Below, in pieces: positions 8,607 through 16,258 of a DNA stretch of 28,498 bases. Position 1 is the first letter of the stretch; each line of letters starts with the position of its first letter. The notes under the pieces are model-generated. The model was given only the letters and a program-made list of their open reading frames with translations. It was not told the origin of the DNA and made no database searches. A program made the translations under genes and the position numbers. This DNA comes from a virus. Location: IMG/VR virus record IMGVR_UViG_3300036828_001641, positions 1 to 28,498 of that record. One strand, written 5' to 3'.

Positions 8607-10448
8607 TCAAGCAGTCGCCTCCAGGACAATGTGCGGGGTCTGACTTTCGTCCACTGGGCACTGGCCCTGCGGACTCTGCAGTTGACGGTCATAGAAAAAT
8701 TTGAGTTGCCGGATGCCCATGCGACCCTGCCATTGGATCATCAGCTGAAAGGCTTTATCGACGCCGTCGAGGCGCTGGATCTCGGTACAGGCAGCCCTAT
8801 CCGATGACTCGTGTACCACGAATTCCTGGGTCCGAAGGTGGCGCACTTGCCTGCGGTAGGTGCTAAAGAGTGTGGTCTGATTAAGGGCGACATAATAGAG
8901 GACCGTCTCCTGGTCCGGGTTGCCCCACGGGCCAATATCGGCGCGCAAGGTAGTGGAGAAGAGCGGCTGATAGTTTCCGGCAAGCCCGCTCACGTAAACT
9001 TGTACGGGGACAATCCCCTTGAGGCTAACGATCATGAATTCGGCGAAAACGAACCGATAGTAATCGTCCGTCGTTAACGTGTAGGCCTTGGTCTCTACGG
9101 AGCAGTAGACGGGTCCTTCAACGTCATCAAGTTGATTGGGAATATAGTTTTCCCACAGATGGATATTAGCTTGGATCGGCAAATCAGTCTCAGGCTGCGG
9201 ACTGGGCGAATCCCCTTGATTTAGCGCCAGGAAACCGGCTGAGTAAGACAGTTCATAGTTGTGCTGGGTTCCGCTGACAATCGGGCTTGTAAACTGCACC
9301 GGATAAGTCCCAGTCCAGATCCCGCTCCAGCAGAGACCCGAAGTGTTATTGAGTTTTTCCGCGATTCCGGCATCCATAATCCAGGTATGCCTGTTTTTAA
9401 CGCAGCTGGCCGGGACGGCAACCATCAGCACATTTTCCCAGACACCGATAGCAGCGCCGCTTACATCGGGTGCCATGAGGCTCTTACTGCGCTGCATCTC
9501 GCCGTCCGCAGTCAGAATAACCGTGGTCAGATTCTGAGTCAGCGCCCTATCATAGTTGATGATGCCGCGAGCGGTGAGCATCCAGGGCATCCCATGCAGA
9601 TACTCGATCGCCCAGGGCGCAATTACACCGATTTCCAAGTTGACGTCGGACTGGAATCCCTGGGTCGTCTGCCACTGCGTGCGGTCCTGAATATAGGACA
9701 TCAGCGTGTGCATGGAGGAATCGGTCAACACCAGCAGGCCTTGCACCGGTGCCGGTTTTATACTACGAACTGCTCGCGGAAATCTGAATCCAGTTTTCTC
9801 GGCAAGGGCGCCTTCTTCCTGAAAGCTTTGGGGGTAGAGGAGGTCACTGGCAAATACCAGATTGTCGACCACTAGCCAGAGCCGATTGTCTTGCCACACC
9901 ATCAGAGTTCCGATGGGCATCGACCTGGCGGGAGTAGAGCCGCCGCCGCCTAGTCCAGGTAATCCCAGGTCGATCGTTCCACTCGAAAAGTCCATCGCGT
10001 TCCAGTAGCAGGGCGTGCTGGTGCCATCTTGCATCGCGACGATGTTTAGCGGGTTAGGCAGTAACACGATGTTGTTAGCATTGTCGTAATTGACCGCCTG
10101 TTCGCCTGTGCAGAAATAGATGCGCGGCGCCGTGGGACTAAAGCTGACATTCGGAATCTGGACCCAGGCAGTAAACGGGAACGGTGCGTAATAAACTTTT
10201 CCATCGATCGCCACCAATTCGTAATTGCGATCATCTAAGGTGCGGCACCAGTGGTGACCCTGAGCGACATGCCCGCAGAAGCTGACTACTCTCCGTTTGC
10301 CCGGCCGGGTCTGGATGACCCCGCCTCTATTGATCACGTTGACGCCCCAGGCGTAGGTCGACGGCAGCAGGTCGGTCGGATAAAGCAAGCTATCGACGCC
10401 ACCAGCCCACTGACCATCGACAATAATTTGGTAGTTCTGCGCTCCCAT
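8607..10448 (-). CDS. Large tail/virion structural protein
   Basis: 613 residues from ATG 10448, with GAG-containing sequence upstream, seven bases after the previous gene. The N-terminus (MGAQNYQIIVDGQWAGGVDS, then LLPSTYAWGVNVINRGGVIQTRPGKR) resembles phage proteins that open with a short strand followed by a beta-propeller-like repeat fold: recurrent GxxW/GYY-type strands, DNRLWLVVDNLVFASD, and SSMHTLMSYIQDR. There is no signal peptide or transmembrane helix. The family is common in uncultured podovirus-like genomes, usually called hypothetical or structural. Position between the duplicated-domain protein and the fibre suggests a tail tube, nozzle or hub role, which is inference. Confidence 0.8.
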   Translation of the reverse strand: MGAQNYQIIVDGQWAGGVDSLLYPTDLLPSTYAWGVNVINRGGVIQTRPGKRRVVSFCGHVAQGHHWCRTLDDRNYELVAIDGKVYYAPFPFTAWVQIPNVSFSPTAPRIYFCTGEQAVNYDNANNIVLLPNPLNIVAMQDGTSTPCYWNAMDFSSGTIDLGLPGLGGGGSTPARSMPIGTLMVWQDNRLWLVVDNLVFASDLLYPQSFQEEGALAEKTGFRFPRAVRSIKPAPVQGLLVLTDSSMHTLMSYIQDRTQWQTTQGFQSDVNLEIGVIAPWAIEYLHGMPWMLTARGIINYDRALTQNLTTVILTADGEMQRSKSLMAPDVSGAAIGVWENVLMVAVPASCVKNRHTWIMDAGIAEKLNNTSGLCWSGIWTGTYPVQFTSPIVSGTQHNYELSYSAGFLALNQGDSPSPQPETDLPIQANIHLWENYIPNQLDDVEGPVYCSVETKAYTLTTDDYYRFVFAEFMIVSLKGIVPVQVYVSGLAGNYQPLFSTTLRADIGPWGNPDQETVLYYVALNQTTLFSTYRRQVRHLRTQEFVVHESSDRAACTEIQRLDGVDKAFQLMIQWQGRMGIRQLKFFYDRQLQSPQGQCPVDESQTPHIVLEATA

Positions 10449-10454
10449 AGGCTC

Positions 10455-12317
10455 TCACGGCATTGTTACCATGCTGGCTCCCCAGATCGCTGGGTCTACT
10501 TGAAGGCCCATCTGCTCCTGGGGGTGCAGAGACCGCCACTCCTTATTCAACTGATCTTTGGCCGCCATTAACAGCACCTGGGCGGCGTTCGGATCCTGGG
10601 TTGCGGTCATAATCGAGCGCAGGGCATTCATCATTGCCGAGCGGCTGCGCATGTGCAAAGGGTCGGTGAGCTGCGTGATCTTGGTCCAGCGTTTACGGTA
10701 GCGAATCCGGACAGTGACAGCTTTCTGACCGATCTTGATCACCCTGAATTTCGGCTCGGAAATGTTCGGCCAGAATGTGCCCAAGGACTGCAAGTATTGG
10801 GTGCCATCCGTCGCGTAGAGCTCGAGGAAACTCTGCGGCTCACCGATAACAATCCGATCAATCCGTTTAAATGGCAGCTGTTGTCCTGAAATATCGAAGC
10901 TGCCTTGTTCACAAGTTATTGTCACACCCGGGTTGCCATCTTGCCCGTAAATCGGCAGATCGTTTTGATCGATTCCGTAAGCGCGCACCGGAGTGCCGTT
11001 ATCCGAAATGAGCAGCGGATTGGCGACGAGATAAGATGGGCTCTGCAAGGGGAACGCGCAGGGCATTTCGCCCACCTCTTCCCAGCCTCCGCAAGGCCTG
11101 TTGGAGCCCACTTGATCGGCATAATCGTTATCCTGACCCAATCCATTCATGTGAAACTCAAACCACCGGCTGCGGAACGATCCGGTAGTCTTATTCACAT
11201 TGATCGCCAAGACTTGATCCACGTACTGCGGCAGCGTGACGTAAAAGCTGTCGAAGGTCATGATGTCGCAGTAACCTTCCATGGGGTCCCACTGCGACAG
11301 GTTGGCTAAAAGCTCGATCGCTTCAGTCATCCGATCAAAGATCTTCGCCTGTCCGATGGGTCCGAAAACGTCACAGGCGAAGTCGTAGAGATCGGCCGCA
11401 ATAATCGACTCGCGGTTGTTGATCGATAGGTTCAGCGTTGGGGTTGTCTCAGCAGCCACCGAAACACGTTGGAACAGATTGCGGGCACCCTGGTCCTCGT
11501 CTAAGAACCGGAGGGCGTTTTGTTCGGCAACGGCGCCGTCATCCCAATTCAGCGTATCGTAACTCTTTATGGCTATGCAGGCGGTGATGATGGCTTGCCG
11601 ATTGGAGAGCGGGATAACGTCGGTAGGTTGGGTGATTTTGTAGGAACGCCGGCGGGCGAGGATCTTGCAGCTAACGCCCGATTGGGAGAGTTTAATCCAC
11701 TCGAATTGAGGATAGAGCGTGGCTGGAGCCCACTGAGCAACCAGCGCACTATTGACGATGAATGGGGACGCATAGAGGGAAAGAGTGCCCTGAGTGACCG
11801 GCTTGGAGACTTCCAAAAGCCCGTAGATCTTCGGGCCCGCAGTACCGATTACGCCCGTTATCCACGTGGTGGACTGGTCCTGGTTGATCGTATTGAGCAG
11901 GACCTGGGTGTTATTGTCGTTGCCGTTGTCGCTCGCGATCATGAACTGCTGGCCGCCGGATGGCCAGGGTTTCTGCAACGGTTTCCAGCCGCGATCCTGC
12001 CAGCTCCAGCCCGCTTCCGGATCCATGGTACCAGGACCATTTAGCGAGAACTCGAAGAACTGATTGTGTGTGAATGCCGGCTGCTTATTAATGTTCACCT
12101 TGATCGGCTTAAGGATGTGCGGCGCCAAGCAAACGTAAAATCCATTGACGATAGGAAGATCCACGTAGCAAAGCAGGCTATCCCAAACGACGCCGGTTTT
12201 AGTGGGCTTATTCGCGATAAGCTCTATCGCCCGCGTGAGCACGTCGTTCACGTAATCCGTATCACAGGTGCCAAGCACTCGACCAATTTGTGGTAAAACA
12301 TCGCTGGCGATAATCAT
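10455..12317 (-). CDS. Virion protein built from two tandem homologous halves
   Basis: 620 residues from ATG 12317, overlapping the preceding membrane-protein gene by ATGA; the longer frame to 12440 lies inside that gene. The protein is an internal duplication of about 300 residues. VNGFYVCLAPHILKPIKVNIN followed by FFEFSLNGPG in the first half corresponds to FDSFYVTLPQYVDQVLAINVN followed by WFEFHMNGLG in the second. LARRRSYKITQPTDVIPL corresponds to RYRKRWTKITQLTDPLHM. Each half also has an AIELLAN helix. No enzyme motif is seen. It is likely a tail or head-tail connector structural protein. Homologous adjacent domains could build pseudo-symmetric rings, which is inference. Confidence 0.85.
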   Translation of the reverse strand: MIIASDVLPQIGRVLGTCDTDYVNDVLTRAIELIANKPTKTGVVWDSLLCYVDLPIVNGFYVCLAPHILKPIKVNINKQPAFTHNQFFEFSLNGPGTMDPEAGWSWQDRGWKPLQKPWPSGGQQFMIASDNGNDNNTQVLLNTINQDQSTTWITGVIGTAGPKIYGLLEVSKPVTQGTLSLYASPFIVNSALVAQWAPATLYPQFEWIKLSQSGVSCKILARRRSYKITQPTDVIPLSNRQAIITACIAIKSYDTLNWDDGAVAEQNALRFLDEDQGARNLFQRVSVAAETTPTLNLSINNRESIIAADLYDFACDVFGPIGQAKIFDRMTEAIELLANLSQWDPMEGYCDIMTFDSFYVTLPQYVDQVLAINVNKTTGSFRSRWFEFHMNGLGQDNDYADQVGSNRPCGGWEEVGEMPCAFPLQSPSYLVANPLLISDNGTPVRAYGIDQNDLPIYGQDGNPGVTITCEQGSFDISGQQLPFKRIDRIVIGEPQSFLELYATDGTQYLQSLGTFWPNISEPKFRVIKIGQKAVTVRIRYRKRWTKITQLTDPLHMRSRSAMMNALRSIMTATQDPNAAQVLLMAAKDQLNKEWRSLHPQEQMGLQVDPAIWGASMVTMP

Positions 12318-12505
12318 GGTCTGATATTGGCTAAGGGCAGCAGCAGATAGATCAGGATCAGCGCGAAAATCAAAACCACCACAAAGCGTGCAATCGAGGC
12401 GAAGGGCTCTGGCAGCGGCAAAAAGCTCATTGCCCACCACAGGAGCCAGAAAATGACGCCCAGGATAATGATGACAATCAATAAATGGATAAGGGCTGAA
12501 ATCAT
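12314..12505 (-). CDS. Small two-helix membrane protein (holin-like candidate)
   Basis: 63 residues from ATG 12505, one base after the upstream stop, with AAGGA about eight bases upstream. Two strongly hydrophobic helices are evident: about residues 5-28 (LIHLLIVIIILGVIFWLLWW) and about 41-60 (FVVVLIFALILIYLLLPLA), joined by a short Pro-rich loop. Size and topology fit a class II-like holin, and resemble small inner-membrane proteins of unknown role sometimes found in phages. No endolysin lies beside it in this window, so lysis function is only a possibility. The 3' end overlaps the next gene by ATGA. Confidence 0.8.
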   Translation of the reverse strand: MISALIHLLIVIIILGVIFWLLWWAMSFLPLPEPFASIARFVVVLIFALILIYLLLPLANIRP

Positions 12506-12506
12506 C

Positions 12507-12857
12507 TTATTTGTCCTTAAAATATTCTGAGAACGCTTTGCGAGCGCCTCCATCAGAGTCTTTGCGTTTGCCATTGAATTTCGGGTCATGACCCGGTTCG
12601 ATCTTGCGGACCTCGAGCGTTAGCGAACAGCGCCGCTTTTTCTTCCCTCCCTCCTCTCTTTCAGAGTGGGTCCGGTGGACGACCTTGAAATGGATCTCAG
12701 CAACTCCTTCATCAGGCAGATCAAGGAGCCGCACATCATCGACATCACTAAGATGCAGGTCCGGATAGTGAACCTTATCCTTCGCATCGCTAATATCGAT
12801 TGGGATGGCAAGATCATCCCACTTTTTACCCAGATCGATGGGTTTAGTGTGGCTCAT
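12507..12857 (-). CDS. Charged hypothetical protein following the capsid gene
   Basis: 116 residues from ATG 12857. The start overlaps (ATGA) the end of a short upstream frame, a common coupling signal. The protein is very hydrophilic. An acidic first half contains SDVDDVRLLDLPDEGVAEIHF, a central basic run EGGKKKRRC follows, and the end is KAFSEYFKDK. No domain is recognised. A similar composition is seen in small nucleic-acid-associated or capsid-associated proteins, but there is no specific motif, so function stays open. Confidence 0.75.
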   Translation of the reverse strand: MSHTKPIDLGKKWDDLAIPIDISDAKDKVHYPDLHLSDVDDVRLLDLPDEGVAEIHFKVVHRTHSEREEGGKKKRRCSLTLEVRKIEPGHDPKFNGKRKDSDGGARKAFSEYFKDK

Positions 12858-12989
12858 TCAAGACTCGAGGGACCGACCTTTCCGGTGACCTTTGCAGTAA
12901 AGAAGCGACCTTTAACCGCATGCAATTGTTTTCAAGGCTCCGTAAAAAGGATCGGCCCCTCCCGGTGAAGATTCTTGTAAGTTATTCAC
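12854..12989 (-). pseudogene. Small ORF apparently frameshifted at an A4 tract
   Basis: A GTG at 12989 sits six bases after a perfect GGAGG (13000-12996) and opens a frame reading VNNLQESSPGGADPFYGALK. That frame ends at TAA 12912 after 25 codons. If one A of the AAAA run near 12930 is removed, the reading continues in the neighbouring frame as QLHAVKGRFFTAKVTGKVGP and ends at TGA 12854, overlapping the next ATG as ATGA. The strong binding site and coupled end suggest one 44-residue gene broken by a 1-nt insertion, or expressed by frameshifting, or a sequencing error. No function is recognised. Confidence 0.4.
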
Positions 12990-13093
12990 AAAGCGCCTCC
13001 GACGAGCTGTTGCGGGAGCCCATTCTCGGACGCTTTGCCTCCGCTTCCGCTACGGGCCATACGGCTGAATAACTGACTGCCATCGCAAGTGTA

Positions 13094-13116
13094 CCGGCCC
13101 TACTGATCCGGGCCGG
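13094..13116 (-). other. Perfect 7-bp GC-rich stem-loop downstream of the capsid gene
   Basis: CCGGCCC and GGGCCGG form a perfect 7-bp stem around a 9-base loop, about 16 bases past the capsid stop codon. No U-run follows on the transcribed strand, so a standard intrinsic terminator is not supported. It may protect or process the capsid mRNA 3' end or attenuate read-through. Confidence 0.5.
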
Positions 13117-13132
13117 CCATTAAAATAGATGC

Positions 13133-14111
13133 TTACATCGCATAGCCAGACGCACTGCCAGGATAGGACGGGCACGTCAGGAAGTTGAACGTAGGATTGC
13201 ACCTCTTATAGAGGATCGGAATGACCGCATGCGGTCGCTCCGGACGGTAAGCCCGGATCATCTGATAGATGTGGTAACCGTAGTCGCCGTACGTGTTGCA
13301 GTCGTTGTCCCTGATGACGGTGAACTCCAATTCGCCCTGCGCAAATTGGGCTGGAAACTTCCAGTCGCCTACGCCCAGGTACTGTTCAGGAACGAGCCTC
13401 CGGAAAGAGTTCGCAAATAGCAAAAACCCCACCTCATACTGCGCGTACAACCACGCCGGGTTGGTCCTGGCGCCGAAGCCCGTGGTCACAGGAACCGCAA
13501 TTTCGGGCTCAATAAACTGGGGAATCAATTGCCCGTTCAGGACCGTGAATGCATTGAAACGTAACGGCTGCTGGTCAATGCCAAAAGCGATCCCGCGATA
13601 CGGTCCTTCCCAACTGTAACCGGTCAAAGTTTCGTTACCAATTTCGTATCGACCGGTCGTCAAGCTCTGCAAATCTTGATGGATGTTGAGCTCATCGCGG
13701 AACACGTTCAGCTGGTTCTGGCTGCCAATGAACTTGGCGATCGCGCCCTTCTCTGACTCGAAGGATTCGCAGAGCAGTGTCTCGTGTGCGAACACGAGCA
13801 GGTACTGTAGAAAACTAAACGTTAAGTTGGCGTCGGGAGGCGTGCTGTCGTTGACCGGGACGTCGATCATCTGGACGTCGCCGTTCGTCATTTGTTCAAA
13901 GGTACGTCCCTGATTGATTTTGACTTTAAACCCGGAATGCAAGAACAGCTGGCTGCGCACATCGCAGTTGGCTAGATATAAAAGTTGCTTCTGGAGCGAG
14001 TCCTGAATAGCTACGTAGCTGTTCTGAAAGGCACTGCGCATTTGTTTCACGCAAACTTTTGGGCCTCTTCCCCGAAGGGTCCCAAGCCGGGTAATGTATT
14101 CCGTCGTTCCA
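13133..14111 (-). CDS. Major capsid protein, exon 2
   Basis: This exon encodes residues 88-413 of the capsid protein. Spliced to exon 1 it gives an unbroken 413-residue protein in which the junction reads SQV-GTTEYITRLGTLRGRG. The TTEY..LGTLRGRGP.VCVK element, the following helix (SAFQNSYVAIQDSL) and NCDVRSQLFLHSGFKV are features of capsid proteins of an uncultured podovirus-like family. FKVIG-like segments and a WKFPAQFAQGELEFTVIRD strand follow. It ends YPGSASGYAM. Unspliced, the frame could begin only at a TTG at 14128 within the intron. Position downstream of portal and scaffold supports the capsid call. There is no HK97 protease nearby. Confidence 0.85.
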
Positions 14112-14354
14112 CTTTTTCTTCGCGGCAAGATCGCTACTTCTTACCACCGCCCCTTCGGGCTGCTGCATATTCCTATGCAGATGAGACTATATCTTCACCG
14201 ACATTTTTTGTCGGGCTGGGCGCTTCGGATCGCTTGATCCTACTCTCTTGCGAGATAGTCGTTAGCGTTTCCGCGCTTGCGCGCGGCTTACGTCGGTATT
14301 GGCCGTTCTGGCTGTTCACCGATTTCACCCAGTTAACAGGCCAGAACTAAATCA
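14112..14354 (-). ncRNA. Group I intron (subgroup IA-like) in the capsid gene, 243 nt, no ORF
   Basis: The transcript strand shows the group I core. P7 is GACUAU (14260-14255) pairing with AUAGUC (14190-14185), the latter within the hallmark AAGAUAUAGUC. P3 is CUGGGUG (14332-14326) with CGCCCAG (14222-14216). P4 is UCGGU/ACCGA and P6 is CCGCGC-GCAA-GCGCGG. Two hairpins after P7 (P7.1/P7.2-like) indicate subgroup IA. P8 is CCGAC/GUCGG with an A-rich loop. P1 pairs exon end ACAGGU (14360-14355) with GCCUGU (14341-14336), placing a U-G wobble at the 5' splice site. P10 pairs exon-2 start UGGAAC with GUUCUG just before it, and the intron ends in G (14112). Both ends restore the reading frame. It encodes no endonuclease. 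Confidence 0.92.
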
Positions 14355-14617
14355 ACCTGTGAGATCTGACCGAACGTTCCGCACGAATCGGTATCATTAA
14401 TGTACTCAGGCAAGACGAGGCTTTGCCCGAGAATTGGCCGTTCAACAACCACATTGCGTTGTTGATCCGAAATAGCGTTTTCAAAGACGCCTCCATCGAG
14501 CGCGTCGTTAAAAGGTGCGCGCCGCATGATCGTGGTCGTTATTTGCCCCACGAGTCTGTTGTTATCTCGGTTGGCGAAGTCCACTGCCTGGACTGGGGTT
14601 ACTATGCAGTCTCCCAT
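14355..14617 (-). CDS. Major capsid protein, exon 1
   Basis: This exon encodes the first 87 codons plus two bases of codon 88, from ATG 14617, with GGAGAG six bases upstream. It reads MGDCIVTPVQAVDFANRDN, then an RAPFNDALDGGVFENAISDQ segment and NVVVERPILGQSLVLPEYIND. The last part matches the VxxERPxLxQSLVxP stretch found before a TTEY element in related capsid proteins, which lies in exon 2. Without splicing, translation would run seven codons into the intron (DLVLAC-type end) and stop at TAA 14333. Exon 1 ends in ACAGGU, as required for P1 of a group I intron. Confidence 0.85.
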
Positions 14618-14660
14618 ATTGTTCTCTCCGTTGTACTTACGTATATGTTCTGGCGAATAA

Positions 14661-14819
14661 TTAGTAGGTGTACGCCAGAATAAAATTTCGAGTGGTTTGA
14701 GGTTGATGGTCTTCCTGAGTGACCAGCTTCAAGGCACCCGAATTTGTAACGCGTCCGGCACCGACGCTTGGGACCAGAAGAGGGCGGCTGGATCCCGAAC
14801 CGCGATGTAAAGTAAACAA
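14661..14819 (-). pseudogene. Orphan C-terminal fragment of a small protein upstream of the capsid gene
   Basis: A 52-codon frame, readable from TTG 14819 to TAA 14661, encodes RGSGSSRPLLVPSVGAGRVT followed by a polar stretch ending PQTTRNFILAYTY. It reads like the end of a real small virion protein but has no good start codon or ribosome binding site. An in-frame stop lies just upstream (14828). It abuts the HNH endonuclease gene on the other strand. Insertion of that gene may have removed its N-terminus. Alternatively it is a small intact gene with an unusual start. Confidence 0.4.
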
Positions 14820-14898
14820 TCCAGATTAGTACAAATCAAGCGAAATCAACCGATAGCACTTGCTAAGTCATTCAATACATAACACTCTGTTAGTACTA

Positions 14899-15567
14899 AT
14901 GGCTAGACCACGAGAAGACTTCGCAGAGCGATTCTGGAGCAAAGTAGATAAGAAAGGGCCAAGCGACTGCTGGCTGTGGAAAGGTGCAGTCTTTAACAGA
15001 GAGGGTTACGGACGCGTCTCCTTACCAGGAAGTCCAACGAGGTATACTGCCGCACACCGAGTAGCTTATGCGTTTGTAAAGGGACCTATTCCAGAAGGCT
15101 TAGAGATACATCACAGGTGCCATGTCCGGGATTGTGTCAACCCGGACCATCTTGAACCCTTGTCGCATGCGGAGAATATCAGAAGTCCTGGCGTTTATGT
15201 CGCTCCTCTAAGATCACCACGCCGAAAACCAAATAGTCTTAAGGACGTTTGTTCTCGCTGTGATAAGCCCTATGATTATTTCCACAACCGCAAACGCTAT
15301 TGCCTGACCTGCATCAAGGAGCGCCAACGCAAAGATCCCAACGTGCGCCAACGTAAACGGGAGTGGAAACGCCGCGACGATGCAGTCAAAAAAGCCGAGG
15401 CCATTGCCAATGGGATCTACCGAGCGCCGGGAAGTGCTCCAGGAGAAAAGCGTGGCGGAGGACCGAAGAAGTGGCGTACACCTGAATATATTCGAGAGCA
15501 AAACAGGCTCAAGGCGGTACGCTGGAGAGCGAAGCACCGAGCAACACGGTGCGCGCCGACTTCCTAG
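14899..15567 (+). CDS. Free-standing HNH_3-type homing endonuclease
   Basis: This is the only plus-strand gene: 222 residues from ATG 14899 (MARPREDFAERFWSKVDKKG). An upstream TTG frame to 14860 looks leader-like and is rejected. The HNH_3 core is clear: CWLWKGAV, GYGRVSL, AHRVAYAFVKGPIPEGLEIHH, then CVNPDHLEPLSHAENIR, giving the catalytic HH and N..H residues. A second module has a Cys4 zinc ribbon (CSRC ... CLTC) followed by a long basic tail, probably DNA binding. Such enzymes cut DNA to spread themselves or neighbouring introns. It lies about 280 bp upstream of the intron-bearing capsid gene, in opposite orientation, and its 3' end overlaps the convergent glycosyltransferase gene by 59 bp. 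Confidence 0.92.
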   Translation: MARPREDFAERFWSKVDKKGPSDCWLWKGAVFNREGYGRVSLPGSPTRYTAAHRVAYAFVKGPIPEGLEIHHRCHVRDCVNPDHLEPLSHAENIRSPGVYVAPLRSPRRKPNSLKDVCSRCDKPYDYFHNRKRYCLTCIKERQRKDPNVRQRKREWKRRDDAVKKAEAIANGIYRAPGSAPGEKRGGGPKKWRTPEYIREQNRLKAVRWRAKHRATRCAPTS

Positions 15568-16258
15568 CTTCGCCGGTCTTTTCCCCATGGAAAAACACGG
15601 GCCGTTCACCGTTCTTGCGCAGTTCGAGCAGTTCTTCTGGAGTGAGTCCGTACCGCTGCCAATGCTGATAGATGAGGTTAGAATCAACTGAGAGCGCGAC
15701 TAGGTGTTCCTTATAGAACCAGTCCCAGCCCATGGTGCTTGGGCCAATAATCCACTGGGGATGCTTGTCGAACCAGTCAGAGCGGAACACGGCGTTACCG
15801 TTCAGATGATGATATGCCGGACCATGCTCCTGGCCTTGCCAATGGCCAAAAGCTTCCTTGCCCAGCTCCCTTACTCGTTCCCATTCCTGGCTTAACCGGT
15901 CAATCCAATCCAGCGACAGGGGAATACAATCGGGCTCGAACAAAAGGAACGCGTCGTTTTCGCAGAGCTTTTCCCGTGCGAGGATCGACATCTCGATAAA
16001 CGCTGACCCCGCCAGCATATTTGAGCCGCCTGGATAACCGACATCGTGGTTACGGGCGACTCGAGCGGCGGATCGCATAAACTTCCTGCGCGCCATCGAT
16101 TCGAAACGTTTCCCAACTTCCGCAAGGCAATCCTTGCGAAAAATAAGAAAGAACTCTGTGCGTGGCCGGCGGTCCTTTTCTATATCGCAAATCAGTTCAG
16201 TAAGCTCTAAGGCGGCTTCCTGATCGTACGGGCAACATTGTAAACAAAGCGAAATCAC
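15509..16258 (-). CDS. Glycosyltransferase-like protein (third of the cassette)
   Basis: 249 residues from GTG 16258, overlapping the preceding gene as GTGA. It has a GT-A-like layout: N-terminal SLCLQCCPYDQEAALELTEL, then a strand ending FLLFEPDCIPLSLDWIDRL, where Glu108-Pro-Asp110 occupies the position of a DXD metal/nucleotide-sugar motif. HHLNGNAVFRSDWF and GPSTMGWDWFYKEHL follow, as in family members that bind acceptor sugars. No signal peptide or membrane segment is seen, so it is probably cytosolic. Donor and acceptor are unknown; virion glycosylation or host envelope modification are both possible. The 3' end overlaps the convergent HNH gene. Confidence 0.75.
   Translation of the reverse strand: MISLCLQCCPYDQEAALELTELICDIEKDRRPRTEFFLIFRKDCLAEVGKRFESMARRKFMRSAARVARNHDVGYPGGSNMLAGSAFIEMSILAREKLCENDAFLLFEPDCIPLSLDWIDRLSQEWERVRELGKEAFGHWQGQEHGPAYHHLNGNAVFRSDWFDKHPQWIIGPSTMGWDWFYKEHLVALSVDSNLIYQHWQRYGLTPEELLELRKNGERPVFFHGEKTGEARKSARTVLLGASLSSVPP

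Noticed and set aside
9261-9875. 204-codon plus-strand ORF inside the large tail gene
   Set aside because: Antisense shadow of a compact virion gene; no start signal or family features.
12986-13060. 24-codon ORF (MARSGSGGKASENG...) after the capsid gene
   Set aside because: It ends in a GTGA overlap with the next frame but has no ribosome binding site and no recognisable protein character beyond composition.
14031-14040. Alternative 3' splice site of the capsid intron at 14037/14036
   Set aside because: It restores the frame with a 3-bp P10 but removes the TTEY..LRGRGP segment that belongs to the capsid family; the site at 14112/14111 has a longer P10 and keeps it.
13985-14350. Plus-strand ORF over the intron/capsid junction
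   Set aside because: Opposite strand to the operon, no ribosome binding site; it is a shadow of the structured intron and the capsid gene.
14860-14898. TTG-initiated N-terminal extension of the plus-strand HNH gene
   Set aside because: The extension is unlike family N-termini, and MARPREDFAERFW at 14899 matches the usual start.
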